In this document: piece after piece, positions 7,009 through 16,470 of the stretch | Layout of the letters: each line of letters opens with the position of its first letter | How positions within the stretch are numbered: the first letter of the stretch is position 1 | Assembly (NCBI RefSeq): GCF_000359585.1 | Contig: NZ_APMH01000034.1 | Location: 1-45,441 of the forward strand | Reading direction: 5' to 3' | Source: Clostridium tyrobutyricum DSM 2637 = ATCC 25755 = JCM 11008 | GTDB taxonomy: Bacteria; Bacillota; Clostridia; Clostridiales; Clostridiaceae | Length of the DNA stretch: 45,441 bases | The notes under the pieces: model-generated | What the model was told of the DNA's origin: nothing | Seen by the model: only the letters and a program-made list of their open reading frames with translations | The model's database searches: none | Made by a program: the position numbers and the translations under genes

Positions 7009-9033
7009 ATGGCGATATATCATTTTTCAGGTCAAATAATAAGTAGGTCAAATAAACAAGGTAGACAACGTTCAGCTGTTGCCTGTGCTGCCTATAGAAG
7101 TGGAGAAAAATTACACGATGAAAGAAGTCAAAGTGATAAATTTTATAGAAGAAAAGTTCAACCTGTAACAATGATATTAGTACCTAAAGACGCTCCTTCA
7201 TGGGCTAGTAGTAGGGAAAGATTATGGAATGAAGTTGAGAAAAAAGAAAAACAATATAATTCACAATTAGCAAGAGAGTTTAATATTGCACTTCCTAAAG
7301 AATTAAGTAATGAAGAACAGGAAAAGCTTACTTATGATTTCTGTAAGAAGAATTTTTCAGATGAAGGAATGGTTGCTGATATTGCTATTCATAGAGATAA
7401 CAAAGATAATCCACATTTTCATGTCATGCTTACAGTAAGACCATTTGACGAAAATGGAAAATGGGGAGCTAAATGTAGAAAGAAAATAGTTACAGATAAA
7501 AAGACAGGTAGAAAAAAATCTATGAGAATAAATACTGTAGATTGGAACGATAAAAATAAAATGAAACAATGGCGTAAGTCATGGGAAGATTTTTCAAATC
7601 GTGCCTTGCAGGACAAAGGTATTTCTATAAGCTGTAAGAGTAATAAAGAGTTAGGAAAAGAAACTAGACCTACAATACATGAAGGATATGCAGCAAGAAA
7701 TATGGTTAAAAGAGGTAAAATATCAGATAGGGTAAATAGCAATAAAAGAGTGAGAGAGTATAACAGAACCATAATAGAGTTGAATAAGTATAAGCAGGAA
7801 AGAGAAAGAAATTTAAATAATAAAAAAGTCTATTCTTGCCTGACTAAAGATGAAGTTAGAAATCTAAGTAAAATAGCAAAATATTTAAAGACATATGTAA
7901 ATATTGATACTATCAATAAAAGGAAAGAACAACTTAAAAATTGGAATAAATCTTTGAAATTTAAAGATGATACTGTAGATAAAATTAAGGCTTTAAATAG
8001 GATAGAAAAGGAAGAAGCCATTCTTTCTACTGCTGAAAATATTCTTGAAAATAGAGCAGATAAATTTATAAATAAGTATTACAAAGATTTAGAAATAGAT
8101 AAATTAAATAAGCATGAAAAGATATATTTAGTTGATACAAGTTTAAGAGAAAATAAAATACTTGATGAAAAGGAAATCCAACAAGTTAGAAGATATGCTG
8201 AAAATGATATGCTTGAAAATAATTTGAAGGATATTTTGAATAATAAGATTAGATTTTCTATTTCTATAAAAAATAATATAAATCATTTAGAAAATTTATT
8301 TAATGAAGTAGAACAAAAATATAATATTTCTTTTAAAGATATAGAAAGTGTAAAAAATGCTCCTGATGGTGCAATAAAGTCATTGAATAAAATTACTATA
8401 GCAAGAGAAAAATTAAAAAAGTCATTAGAAATTATGAATAAAATTTATGATAATCAATTAAAAGAAATGTACCCTACATGGGAAGGTAGAACTGGAATGA
8501 CTATTGAAGAAAAAGAAATTTTTATAATGGCTAAAGACTATTATTGTAAAACATTAAGACCAGAAGATTTTCAAAGTCCACCAAGAAAATATAGCCAAGA
8601 ACAACAGATTGAAATACTCTATTTACTTAAAAATGATAAAAATATTTTAAGACAAAAATATACTGATTTTAAATTAAGTAATAAGGGATTTGTATATATG
8701 TTCTATGCTGAATGTGCCTCTCATACTGATGAACTGGATAGTAACAGTAAAAAGATGATAGATGAATATTTTAGCAAGGATAATTATTTGAGAGATTTCA
8801 AAGTTTATAGAACTAATGATAAAAATAATTATAGTGATGAATTTGATAAATTTGATAAATCTATACAAGAATATGAGGAAAATACCAATAGACCTAAACA
8901 TGGTAATTTATTATTTGATAGTTTAAGAACTCTAATAAATCAAGTTGCAATCAGAAATAAAGATGAATTAGAGAGGGAAAAAGAATTGAAGCTAAAGCGA
9001 AAAAGGAAGAGAAGAAGGAATATAGGCTTATAA
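7009..9033 (+). CDS. mobA: MobA/MobL-family (MOBQ) relaxase
   Basis: A 674-aa conjugative relaxase that nicks oriT and stays covalently attached to the transferred strand. The N-terminal ~200 residues are a MobA/MobL domain: a candidate catalytic Tyr29 in CAAYRSGEKLHDER and the HUH metal-binding motif HRDNKDNPHFHVML (His128, His136, His138). The rest is a long Lys/Glu-rich helical region with several coiled coils and no recognisable primase or helicase motif. It ends in a very basic tail. GAAAGGAGGGG precedes the ATG. The adjacent nick site is of the MOBQ type, which agrees with the protein family. Confidence 0.93.
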   Translation: MAIYHFSGQIISRSNKQGRQRSAVACAAYRSGEKLHDERSQSDKFYRRKVQPVTMILVPKDAPSWASSRERLWNEVEKKEKQYNSQLAREFNIALPKELSNEEQEKLTYDFCKKNFSDEGMVADIAIHRDNKDNPHFHVMLTVRPFDENGKWGAKCRKKIVTDKKTGRKKSMRINTVDWNDKNKMKQWRKSWEDFSNRALQDKGISISCKSNKELGKETRPTIHEGYAARNMVKRGKISDRVNSNKRVREYNRTIIELNKYKQERERNLNNKKVYSCLTKDEVRNLSKIAKYLKTYVNIDTINKRKEQLKNWNKSLKFKDDTVDKIKALNRIEKEEAILSTAENILENRADKFINKYYKDLEIDKLNKHEKIYLVDTSLRENKILDEKEIQQVRRYAENDMLENNLKDILNNKIRFSISIKNNINHLENLFNEVEQKYNISFKDIESVKNAPDGAIKSLNKITIAREKLKKSLEIMNKIYDNQLKEMYPTWEGRTGMTIEEKEIFIMAKDYYCKTLRPEDFQSPPRKYSQEQQIEILYLLKNDKNILRQKYTDFKLSNKGFVYMFYAECASHTDELDSNSKKMIDEYFSKDNYLRDFKVYRTNDKNNYSDEFDKFDKSIQEYEENTNRPKHGNLLFDSLRTLINQVAIRNKDELEREKELKLKRKRKRRRNIGL

Positions 9034-9042
9034 AAACAAAGA

Positions 9043-9062
9043 AACCTTATTATAATAAGGTT
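9043..9062. terminator. Convergent terminator between relaxase and RHH gene
   Basis: Perfect 20-bp palindrome made of AACCTTATTA and its complement, 10 bases after the relaxase stop and 7 bases before the end of the minus-strand gene. It could serve both, though the T-tract is short. Confidence 0.6.
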
Positions 9063-9068
9063 CCTGAC

Positions 9069-9260
9069 TTAAAAATTTTTCAAATATCCTTTTTCATGTA
9101 GAGCAAATCTGATTAAGGTTTTTATAGCTCCGACACGTTCAGGTTCTAAACTATCTATTTGATATTGCTTTATGGCTTCCAATAATTGATTTTCAAATTT
9201 AATTTGAATTTGTGTTTTATCTTTTGAAAGTTCATCATTACTATTTATTTCATTATCCAT
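9069..9260 (-). CDS. Small RHH-like protein
   Basis: A 63-aa protein with an acidic N-terminus and then TQIQIKFENQLLEAIKQYQ, a strand followed by two helices ending in AIKTLIRFALHEKGYL. This fits a small ribbon-helix-helix regulator. An AGCTCCT sequence on the plus strand gives it an AGGAGCT ribosome site. It sits alone on the minus strand between the relaxase and the next gene, so it may control transfer genes or copy number. The short intergenic region upstream contains ATTGAATATTCAAT (9312-9325), a perfect 14-bp palindrome that could be its operator. Confidence 0.5.
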   Translation of the reverse strand: MDNEINSNDELSKDKTQIQIKFENQLLEAIKQYQIDSLEPERVGAIKTLIRFALHEKGYLKNF

Positions 9261-9311
9261 AATAGTAGCTCCTTTATCTATTTTGAAATATAAAAAGTAT
9301 TTAATTAGTAT

Positions 9312-9325
9312 TCATTGAATATTCA
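9312..9325. promoter_or_regulatory. Palindrome between divergent genes
   Basis: ATTGAATATTCAAT is a perfect 14-bp palindrome between the minus-strand RHH gene and the plus-strand gene at 9422. It is a candidate operator. Confidence 0.35.
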
Positions 9326-9421
9326 ATGAATATGCAGTATAATATATATTATAAGATAACTAACACTTATATCATATCAACTATACAGAAAAATATCAAA
9401 TTTTATAAAGGGGGATTTAAA

Positions 9422-10492
9422 TTGAAAGATAAAGATGATAAAGATAAAAATGATGAGGATAATTTTTATCTTGTTATGGAAAAAAATCTTAAAAAAATAA
9501 GACTATATCAGGAAAGACAAAAATATCTAAAAAGTTATGAAGATGAAAAAAGAAGATTAGATAATTTGGAGAGAGATTTAAGAGAAAGTAAAAAAATAGA
9601 ACAACGAGAAAAGAAAAGTATTAAGTTAAAGTTGATTGAGTATGAAGTGATTTATGAATTAATGAAGTTTGAAAAGAAAGAGTTATTTAATAAAAGAGGT
9701 AAGGTGCTAAAAAAATTTAATATTGATGATAAATCATCAGTTAGTTTAAAAAAAGAAGATGAAAATAAATATTTTTTAGAGTACCAAGAGGAAGGTAAAG
9801 AACCTTACACAATTACCAAAGATTTTAAAACTAAAGATGAAGCACTTAAAAGTTTATTTCAATCTGGACAATATGAGATTATTAGGGACAGAACAATTTT
9901 TAAATTAGATAAAGATACTTGTATCTATTTGAAAGATAACAAAGATAAAATTAGATTAAATTCATTCAATATTAATAGCTTAAAGCTTGACACTACAACA
10001 TTAAACAATGCTAGAAAAAAGATTTTATTAGAGAGCCTTGAAGATAAACCTTCTGTAAGAAAACAGTTAATAGATAAGACATTAAAACATTTCAATATAG
10101 AATCTAAAGGAATTGATTTTAAAATTACAGATAATTTAAATAAAGCAAAGGAAACTATTACCAATAATTTACAGAATAATAAGAAAATAAATAATATTAA
10201 GACAGAGATAAAAAATGACAGTCATGCCTTTTTAGAGGGATTTTTAGGATTTTATGGAATCGAGCTTAATAAAAAGCTTGATGAAACTAAACAGCCTTTT
10301 GAAATTGTAAATAATAGAAAAGGCTATTCTATTAATAAATGCAATAGAAAAGGTGAATTATCAAGGGTTTCACCTTATTTTAAAAAAGATGAAGCTATAA
10401 AAAATTTAGATGAATTAAATAACTACTTAAAATTAGAAAAGAAAAGAAAAGTTGATAAAAGTTTGAGCTTAAAGAATAGAAGTATAAGCTAA
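9422..10492 (+). CDS. Hypothetical coiled-coil protein of the transfer region
   Basis: A 356-aa Lys/Glu/Asp-rich protein of unknown function. I place the start at the TTG at 9422, six to eight bases after AAAGGGGGA; an in-frame ATG at 9326 has no ribosome site. Residues about 20-90 form a coiled coil. A central segment (KYFLEYQEEGKEPYTITKDF) and a C-terminal one (PFEIVNNRKGYSINKCNRKG) look like two related beta-rich modules, each followed by 'F..KDEA...L', so the protein may contain an internal duplication. No signal peptide or membrane segment. It lies between the relaxase and the T4SS operon, so a transfer-linked role is possible but unproven. Confidence 0.55.
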   Translation: MKDKDDKDKNDEDNFYLVMEKNLKKIRLYQERQKYLKSYEDEKRRLDNLERDLRESKKIEQREKKSIKLKLIEYEVIYELMKFEKKELFNKRGKVLKKFNIDDKSSVSLKKEDENKYFLEYQEEGKEPYTITKDFKTKDEALKSLFQSGQYEIIRDRTIFKLDKDTCIYLKDNKDKIRLNSFNINSLKLDTTTLNNARKKILLESLEDKPSVRKQLIDKTLKHFNIESKGIDFKITDNLNKAKETITNNLQNNKKINNIKTEIKNDSHAFLEGFLGFYGIELNKKLDETKQPFEIVNNRKGYSINKCNRKGELSRVSPYFKKDEAIKNLDELNNYLKLEKKRKVDKSLSLKNRSIS

Positions 10493-10493
10493 A

Positions 10494-10664
10494 TTATTTT
10501 TTATCATATTCATCTAGTAATAAAGTTATAGCTTTATCTAAAAGTTTTGAAATAGGTATCATTGTTTCTTTTGATAATTCAGTTAGTTTTTCATACAATT
10601 TTGTATCTACAGCATTGGAAATTCTTGTCCTATTTACAAGACCATATTTTTTAGCATTAGTCAT
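10494..10664 (-). CDS. Small ribbon-helix-helix protein (56 aa)
   Basis: A 56-codon gene, start ATG at 10664 with an AGGTGA site. The protein reads NRTRISNAVDTKLYEKLTEL, then SKETMIPISKLLDKAITLLL, a textbook RHH pattern (strand, helix, turn, helix). It lies between the 9422-10492 gene (two bases from its stop) and the start of the T4SS operon, which diverges from it. It is a good candidate for the transcriptional regulator of the transfer operon, acting on the dyad in the shared upstream region. Confidence 0.7.
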   Translation of the reverse strand: MTNAKKYGLVNRTRISNAVDTKLYEKLTELSKETMIPISKLLDKAITLLLDEYDKK

Positions 10665-10694
10665 AATAAAATCACCTCAAAAAAATTGTATCAT

Positions 10695-10771
10695 TGATGG
10701 CAACTAATTGCAATTACATCATTTTGAATTGATTTAAACTACTTGTAATTAAAATTAATTGATGGTAGTAT
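10695..10771 (+). promoter_or_regulatory. Candidate T4SS operon promoter and operator
   Basis: TTGTAA (10743-10748) and TAGTAT (10766-10771) are 17 bases apart, about 33 bases before the pilin start. Upstream is a nested dyad, TGATG...CATCA (10695-10699/10717-10721) around AATTGCAATT (10706-10715). The divergent RHH gene is an obvious candidate to bind it. Confidence 0.45.
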
Positions 10772-10803
10772 AAATATATAGTATAAATTTGGGAGGAAAA
10801 AAG

Positions 10804-11142
10804 ATGAAAATTAAAAATAAAATAACAAAATGCTTAGTTTCAGCCTACACAGCAATTTTAGTATTGGACAGTACAGGAATAGTAAGTGCTGCATCAGACG
10901 CAGGGGAGGTACAAAGTAAGTTAAATCAAGGACTTACAACTATAAAAGTAGTTATAACATCTATAATTGCAATAGTTGGAGTTATAGCAGCCGCAAAGAT
11001 AGTAATATCTAAATTACCTAGTTTAGATGACCCTAACATGAAAAATGAAATGTGGAGAGGTGTTGGAATGGTAGGGGCAGCAGTAGCAGCAGGAGGAGCT
11101 TTGACATGGCTTATACCTTGGATATACGCATTATTTCAATAA
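10804..11142 (+). CDS. VirB2/TrbC-like pilin subunit
   Basis: A 112-aa small membrane protein, first gene of the mating-channel operon. GGGAGG precedes the ATG at 10804; the upstream in-frame TTG lies on the ribosome site itself. A signal peptide (cleavage probably after STGIVSA) is followed by two hydrophobic helices separated by a short polar stretch (SKLPSLDDPNMKNEMWRG), the hallmark of VirB2/TrbC-type pilins and their Gram-positive counterparts. It probably forms the channel or surface component in the membrane. Sequence similarity in this family is weak, so the call rests on topology, size and operon position. Confidence 0.7.
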   Translation: MKIKNKITKCLVSAYTAILVLDSTGIVSAASDAGEVQSKLNQGLTTIKVVITSIIAIVGVIAAAKIVISKLPSLDDPNMKNEMWRGVGMVGAAVAAGGALTWLIPWIYALFQ

Positions 11143-11156
11143 GGAAGTGAGCAATT

Positions 11157-11561
11157 ATGAACATCAGTAAAGATGATATAAAAAAGGCTCTTTTAGAAAT
11201 GCTTGATGATGATGGAGAAAAGAGAGAAGGAAAGAAATTTATTTTTCCTAGAAATGTAGAGAGTAGTTACAACTTAATACCAGGGCTTACAGGTATAGAC
11301 GCAATTAAGTATGTTTCTATACCTTTACTTATTTCAGTTGTTATACTTGCAATACCTCCTTACAGTATACTAGGACTTTGGATTGTAAAGGCATTATTAG
11401 CAGTTGCACTTTTGGCAGGAGGATTTATTTTAGCTATTGCAAGACCAGTAAAGTATAGAAATAACATAAGGTGCGTTGAATATTTGAAGAATATTTTAAG
11501 CTTCTACAGCAGACAAAAGATGTTTTTCTTAAAGCCTAAAAAAAGAGGTGAGGTTAAATAA
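11157..11561 (+). CDS. VirB3/PrgI-like inner membrane protein
   Basis: A 134-aa protein with a soluble N-terminus, FIFPRNVESSYNLIPGLTG, and two adjacent membrane helices (about 57-75 and 79-100), then a basic C-terminal tail. This is the architecture of VirB3/PrgI/TrsC-like proteins that sit next to the VirB4 ATPase in T4SS operons. The stop codon overlaps the next gene's ATG by one base (TAATG), indicating translational coupling. Confidence 0.68.
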   Translation: MNISKDDIKKALLEMLDDDGEKREGKKFIFPRNVESSYNLIPGLTGIDAIKYVSIPLLISVVILAIPPYSILGLWIVKALLAVALLAGGFILAIARPVKYRNNIRCVEYLKNILSFYSRQKMFFLKPKKRGEVK

Positions 11562-12169
11562 TGCAGAAAAATAAAAAACAAACTCAAACAGCAGAGAAAT
11601 TCATACAGGATATAAGCCCGATAGAGGGCGTATACGAGGATTTTGTGTATCTAAAGGATAATAGCCTTATTTCTATGATTAAAGTTGAAGGAATTAACTT
11701 AGACCTACTTGCACAGTATGAACAAAATGTACTCTTTGAAGATTATGCTTCTTTTTTAGGACAAAACAAAGAAGATAATCCTGAAATAGTTTCTATGACA
11801 ATACCACTTGATATGAAGAACTATAATCTCTACTGGAAAAAGAGGTATTTAGAAGCTAAAGCAAACAATGCTAACAAGCATTTATTACAGCTTATCGCTT
11901 CATATTGTTTGGAATATCAGGATATGGAGCTTTCAAGTGACTTAACTACTAAACAGCACTTAATAATTTTAAGTGAAAAGCTTAAAAAAAGGACTATTGA
12001 GGAATTAAAACTTGCTGAAAAAACTCTTAATCAAAAGGTTAAAAATGTACAGAACTCTTTAAATACGCTTTTAGAATCCTATGACGCAGAAACTACTATA
12101 TTAAATGCAAAAGATATTATAATTGCACTTCACAGGTTTATAGATTTTAAAAATTCGATTTATGTATAG
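11561..12169 (+). CDS. TrsD-like conjugation protein
   Basis: A 202-aa soluble protein. The N-terminal part (TAEKFIQDISPIEGVYEDFV) resembles the start of VirB4-type ATPases and of TrsD/TraD, a short protein encoded before the VirB4 homologue TrsE in staphylococcal pGO1/pSK41. The C-terminal half is coiled coil. No Walker motifs are present, so it is not an ATPase itself. It looks like the N-terminal domain of VirB4 made as a separate subunit. Ten bases separate it from the VirB4 gene. Confidence 0.68.
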   Translation: MQKNKKQTQTAEKFIQDISPIEGVYEDFVYLKDNSLISMIKVEGINLDLLAQYEQNVLFEDYASFLGQNKEDNPEIVSMTIPLDMKNYNLYWKKRYLEAKANNANKHLLQLIASYCLEYQDMELSSDLTTKQHLIILSEKLKKRTIEELKLAEKTLNQKVKNVQNSLNTLLESYDAETTILNAKDIIIALHRFIDFKNSIYV

Positions 12170-12179
12170 GAGTGGTTGA

Positions 12180-14192
12180 ATGTTTAAGTTAAAAATTAAC
12201 AGCAAAAAGAGTGATAGTAAAAAAGTAAGTAATGAAAAGCTGGAACTTAAAGAAATTGAGAAGGTAGAAGAAGTTAAAAAAGATGAATTAAAAGGAATTA
12301 TTGATAATACTCCAATAGAAGCCATTTATCCTTTTGTATATAAAGAAAATAAAGACAATGTAGAATTAGGTGGGAACTATGTAAGGGTTATTGCAATAGC
12401 CCAATATCCCACCCAAGCAAGAGGGAACTGGCTATCAGACCTTAAAAGATTAAAGGGTAATATCACCATTACACAATATGCTGAAAAGGCTAATGATAGC
12501 ACAATGTTGGACTATTACAATAAAAGTATAAAGAATAAACAAGCCGAATTGCTCAAAACCAAAGACCCAAGGCTTACTATGAACCTTGAGGAACAAATTA
12601 AGAGTGCAAAAAACCAATTAAGGGAATCTCTTAATAATAAATTCGGGTTCTTGTATATTTATACTTATATATTAATTCAAGCAGAAAGTCTTGAATTAAT
12701 CAATAGGTTAGAAGAAAATGTCAATAGAATTTTAATGAAAGTTCATATGAGGGGTATAATTCCATACTATCGTATGGGTGACGCCTACTGGTCAGCCTTA
12801 CCACTTCAACAGAATAAACTTAAAGCTTACACATATCAGATGTCAAATACAACAGCAGCAAGTTCATTTTTCTTATTTGATGATAGTGAAATATGTGACC
12901 TTTCCCCAAATTCAATTATTGAAGGAACAAATAAGATTACAAATTCCATAGTATCAATCAATTATTTAAATGATAGAAAGACACTTAATCAAAATATGGT
13001 TGTTGTCGGAACGTCAGGAGTTGGAAAAACTACTTACCTGAAAAGAAAGATACTCAATCTTATAGCAAGAGGTTTTAATGTCTATATTATAGACCCTGAA
13101 AATGAATATACAGATATTATTGAATATTTTGGGGGTACTGTAGTACATCTATCAAGTATATCTGATACTAAAATAAACCCACTTGAAATATTTTCAGAAG
13201 AAATTACAGAAAATGAATCAATTAAAAATATGAGTGAAAGTGCTAGAGTTGAAAATCTTATAAAGCAGAAATGTCAGAGGTTAAGGGGACTATTTAAAGC
13301 AATAAAAAGTAATATGACACAGGTTGAAATGTCTATAATAGAAAGTCTTGTAATGAGCCTTTATGACAGGTTCAGGGAAATTAAAGATATAAACAAAATG
13401 ACACATGAGGATTTTCCTATATTCGAGGATTTATATAAAAAAATCGGAGATTTAAAAAAGGAAAGTGAAGAAGAATTTAATAAGATTAAAGACTTCTACT
13501 TTATACTTAAAAGTTATGTATATGGCTCAAATTCGTTGTTTAATGGCTATACAAATATAGCCCTGAACAACAACATTATTTCTTTTGATTTAAAGGCTCT
13601 ACAGAGTGAAGCTGATATTCAAGGAGCTTGTTATTTAAATACTTTTAGTTATCTTTGGGATATTATAACAAAGTCAAATAAAGATGATAAATACACTTAT
13701 TTATTTATAGATGAATTTCATTTTTTAATAAAAAACAAGGAGAGTGCAGACTTCTTTGTTCAGGCATATAAGAGGTTCAGAAAGTATCATGCAGGGGCTA
13801 TAGCAGTAACACAGCAGATACAAGATGTATTGAAAGCCGAAGGCGGTCTTGGAACAGCAGTAATTGAAAATAGTTTTACAAAGCTATTCTTCGGGCTTGA
13901 TAACAGGGGAGTTGATGAAGTTATAGAGAAATTACAATTGAATTTCTCTAAACCTGAAATATCCCTACTTAGGGCAAAAAGACAGGGTGAAGCTTTACTT
14001 TTATATGGAACAAAAAGGGTTTTTATGAAAATACAGCTTAGTAAGGAAGAATTAAGGTTAGAAAACAAAGGAAGGTATAAGGAAAAATATGAGAAAGACC
14101 CACAGGAACAGCCAGATTATGAAAATGAGCTTTATATAAGTCCTATGGAAATGGAAGAAATAAAGAATAGTTTAGGAGGGTGGAGAGCTTGA
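12180..14192 (+). CDS. virB4: VirB4/TrsE-family T4SS ATPase
   Basis: A 670-aa ATPase that powers substrate or pilin movement at the cytoplasmic face of the mating channel. Walker A VVVGTSGVGKTTYLKRK is near residue 275-291, Walker B YTYLFIDEFHFL near 505, and a further conserved VTQQIQDVLKAEG segment near 540 matches VirB4/HerA-type ATPases. The N-terminal ~250 residues are the usual VirB4 N-domain. Length and motifs are complete. It overlaps or nearly abuts its neighbours in the operon (the next start lies within its last codons). Confidence 0.92.
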   Translation: MFKLKINSKKSDSKKVSNEKLELKEIEKVEEVKKDELKGIIDNTPIEAIYPFVYKENKDNVELGGNYVRVIAIAQYPTQARGNWLSDLKRLKGNITITQYAEKANDSTMLDYYNKSIKNKQAELLKTKDPRLTMNLEEQIKSAKNQLRESLNNKFGFLYIYTYILIQAESLELINRLEENVNRILMKVHMRGIIPYYRMGDAYWSALPLQQNKLKAYTYQMSNTTAASSFFLFDDSEICDLSPNSIIEGTNKITNSIVSINYLNDRKTLNQNMVVVGTSGVGKTTYLKRKILNLIARGFNVYIIDPENEYTDIIEYFGGTVVHLSSISDTKINPLEIFSEEITENESIKNMSESARVENLIKQKCQRLRGLFKAIKSNMTQVEMSIIESLVMSLYDRFREIKDINKMTHEDFPIFEDLYKKIGDLKKESEEEFNKIKDFYFILKSYVYGSNSLFNGYTNIALNNNIISFDLKALQSEADIQGACYLNTFSYLWDIITKSNKDDKYTYLFIDEFHFLIKNKESADFFVQAYKRFRKYHAGAIAVTQQIQDVLKAEGGLGTAVIENSFTKLFFGLDNRGVDEVIEKLQLNFSKPEISLLRAKRQGEALLLYGTKRVFMKIQLSKEELRLENKGRYKEKYEKDPQEQPDYENELYISPMEMEEIKNSLGGWRA

Positions 14193-15502
14193 AAATACTA
14201 TTGATAGATGATTTAACAGTATATACAAAAAAGAATGAATACACCGTACACATAAATGATAGTAAGGTTTTAGCTGAAAATGTAAGTGAGCTTGAAGTGT
14301 TAAAAAAAGAAAATAAATACTGTTTTCCTCTTGTATCTGTAAAGCATGAAGGACAAAAATATATTTTAAAATACAGCATAGAAGAAGGATATAAACTTAT
14401 AATAAGGGCTAAAACTTATTCAAATGTATTAAGGTTATCAATCCTTGAAAGAATACTTGCTATAAATCCACTTGAAGCCTTTGAAGATAAGGTCATACTG
14501 CACCCACAGAATATATTTTTTAAGGATTTAAAGAGTATAAAGTTCATGTATAGAAGTAATAAACTTATTCCATATATTCATAATTATACGGACTTAGAAC
14601 AATATAAATTACTTGTAATGTCAATGATTTCACAGTATTCACTTGAAAAATTTAAGATAAATAAAAATTCACTTCTAAATAAGATAAAGGACAATTTCTT
14701 ATTTAAAGTTGATAAGGCTCAATCTATAGAAGAACTTCATTCAATAGTAAATGAAAAATTAAATACTGATGAAACACAGCATTTTAAAGATATTGAAACT
14801 ACTAAAAAGTTGAACACACAAAAAAAGACCATGTCAAGGATATTAACTGGTGCTGTTATATTAATTATTTTGATTGTGGTTATTGGCGTAAGTAAGGTTT
14901 CTAACAATAAAGTAAAAGATGTTTACTTAAACAAAATTGAAATGGCAGATAATAAGGCAAATGCTTATAAGTATTTAAGCTTAGGAGAATATAAAAGAGG
15001 AACTAATTTATTGAAAAAGAGTGGGTACACAAAATCACAGATAGCTGATACTTACATGGAATTTGGACAATATGATAGTGCAATAAAAGCAGACTCAAAC
15101 TCAACAAGTAAAGTGATTAAGAGAATGTATGAAACAGGTAATCAGAAAAAAATATTAGACCTTAAAACTAATAATAGTTATATAAATACTGAAAAACAGA
15201 TAGTTTCATATAATTACAACTATTTATTGGCAGGAAAACAGCTTATTTCAGATAATGACCAGTTAGAAAGATTAGCACTGGCGTTTATAGCACATGGAAA
15301 TATAGTTGACGCCGAAGATGTAAATTCTAAATTACAAGATAAAAATATTACAGCAGCAATAAATGAAAAAAATGCTACAAATAAAATAAATTCTTTAAAG
15401 GGCAGTATGTCTAAAGAAACAGACAGTAAAAAGAAAGCTGCCATAAAAAAACAAATAGATGATTTAACCCAACAATATTTACAAAAGGATAGTAAGAAAT
15501 GA
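14189..15502 (+). CDS. TrsF-like membrane protein with EssB/YukC-like architecture
   Basis: A 437-aa single-pass membrane protein. I prefer the TTG at 14189 (nine bases after AGGAGG) over the GTG at 14180, which sits on the ribosome site. The cytoplasmic N-terminus (about 1-210) has a kinase-like layout ending in 'HPQNIFFKDLKSIKFMYRS', like the pseudokinase domain of EssB/YukC from type VII secretion. A membrane helix lies at about 215-235 (LTGAVILIILIVVIGVSKV). The external part contains helical repeats (YKYLSLGEYKRGTNLLKKSG, YMEFGQYDSAIK) like the TPR-like C-terminus of EssB. Its position after VirB4 matches TrsF of pGO1. It probably acts as a channel scaffold. Confidence 0.7.
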   Translation: MKILLIDDLTVYTKKNEYTVHINDSKVLAENVSELEVLKKENKYCFPLVSVKHEGQKYILKYSIEEGYKLIIRAKTYSNVLRLSILERILAINPLEAFEDKVILHPQNIFFKDLKSIKFMYRSNKLIPYIHNYTDLEQYKLLVMSMISQYSLEKFKINKNSLLNKIKDNFLFKVDKAQSIEELHSIVNEKLNTDETQHFKDIETTKKLNTQKKTMSRILTGAVILIILIVVIGVSKVSNNKVKDVYLNKIEMADNKANAYKYLSLGEYKRGTNLLKKSGYTKSQIADTYMEFGQYDSAIKADSNSTSKVIKRMYETGNQKKILDLKTNNSYINTEKQIVSYNYNYLLAGKQLISDNDQLERLALAFIAHGNIVDAEDVNSKLQDKNITAAINEKNATNKINSLKGSMSKETDSKKKAAIKKQIDDLTQQYLQKDSKK

Positions 15503-16455
15503 AAAAAATAATAATTGCTGTTGTTGCAATATTTTTTATAATTATCGTTGCTGTTTTCGGATATAAACAGCAACAGGAGGACAACAATAATTTCGGTAAA
15601 GCAAATATACCTGCTGCTGTTCAGAAATGGCGACCTTTAGTATCAGAAGTTGCTAATAAATACAAAGTTGGAAATTATACAGAGGTATTACTTGCTATTG
15701 TTTATCAGGAATCAGGAGATACAGGGACAAATGATATAATGCAAAGCTCGGAGAGCGAAGGGCTTCCACCTAACTCAATTGTAGACCCTGAAACATCTTT
15801 AAATGTTGGAATAAAGTATTTTAGCTCAATAGTTCAGTATGCAGATAAGAAAAAATGTGATTTGGCTACAATTATTCAAAGTTATAACTTTGGTCAGGGA
15901 TATGTAGATTATGTAGCTTCAAATGGTGGTAAAAGCACAAAAGAACTTGCAGAATCTTTTTCAGCTTCACATGGGGGCGGATATGGTGACCCCAGTTACT
16001 ATGACCATGTTATGAGATATGTGAGTATGACAGATACAGAAGGGGAAGAGGGAGCTTCTCAATCGGCTCTAGGAAGTGATTTATATAAAAAAATAATGGG
16101 TACAGCAGGAAAGTTTCAGGGAGAAGCTTATGTATTCGGAGGTTCTAATCCTTCTACTGGTTTTGATTGTTCAGGACTTACACAGTATGTATATGGTCAG
16201 GCAGGAATAAATCTTCCACGTACAGCACAAGCACAGTATGACGCAACAAGCAAAGTTGCTCCAAGTGATGTAAAGCCAGGTGATTTAGTGTTTTTTCAAG
16301 GCACATATCAATGTGGTGATTATATAACTCATGTTGGTATATATGTTGGTGGAAATAAAATGTATCAAAGTGGTGGTCATGGAATTGGATATACAAGTTT
16401 AGATAATAGCTTTTGGAAAGCACATCTAGCAGGGTATGGAAGAGTTAGAAAATAG
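15499..16455 (+). CDS. CwlT/TrsG-like bifunctional peptidoglycan hydrolase
   Basis: A 318-aa exported enzyme that locally opens the cell wall for the mating channel. An N-terminal membrane anchor (3-20) is followed by a lysozyme-like domain (about 40-160; catalytic Glu71 in YQESG, and SYNFGQGYV). A C-terminal NlpC/P60 endopeptidase follows, with catalytic Cys224 in FDCSGLTQ, His278 in THVGIYVGG and a third polar residue near SGGHGIGY. This is the CwlT-type pairing found in Gram-positive conjugative systems. The start overlaps the previous stop (ATGA), so the two genes are translationally coupled. Confidence 0.9.
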   Translation: MKKIIIAVVAIFFIIIVAVFGYKQQQEDNNNFGKANIPAAVQKWRPLVSEVANKYKVGNYTEVLLAIVYQESGDTGTNDIMQSSESEGLPPNSIVDPETSLNVGIKYFSSIVQYADKKKCDLATIIQSYNFGQGYVDYVASNGGKSTKELAESFSASHGGGYGDPSYYDHVMRYVSMTDTEGEEGASQSALGSDLYKKIMGTAGKFQGEAYVFGGSNPSTGFDCSGLTQYVYGQAGINLPRTAQAQYDATSKVAPSDVKPGDLVFFQGTYQCGDYITHVGIYVGGNKMYQSGGHGIGYTSLDNSFWKAHLAGYGRVRK

Positions 16456-16470
16456 AAAAGAGGTAGGGAC

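Noticed and set aside
7419-7772. 117-codon minus-strand ORF inside the relaxase
   Set aside because: Low-complexity Leu/Ser/Phe translation opposite a clearly conserved relaxase domain, with no ribosome site.
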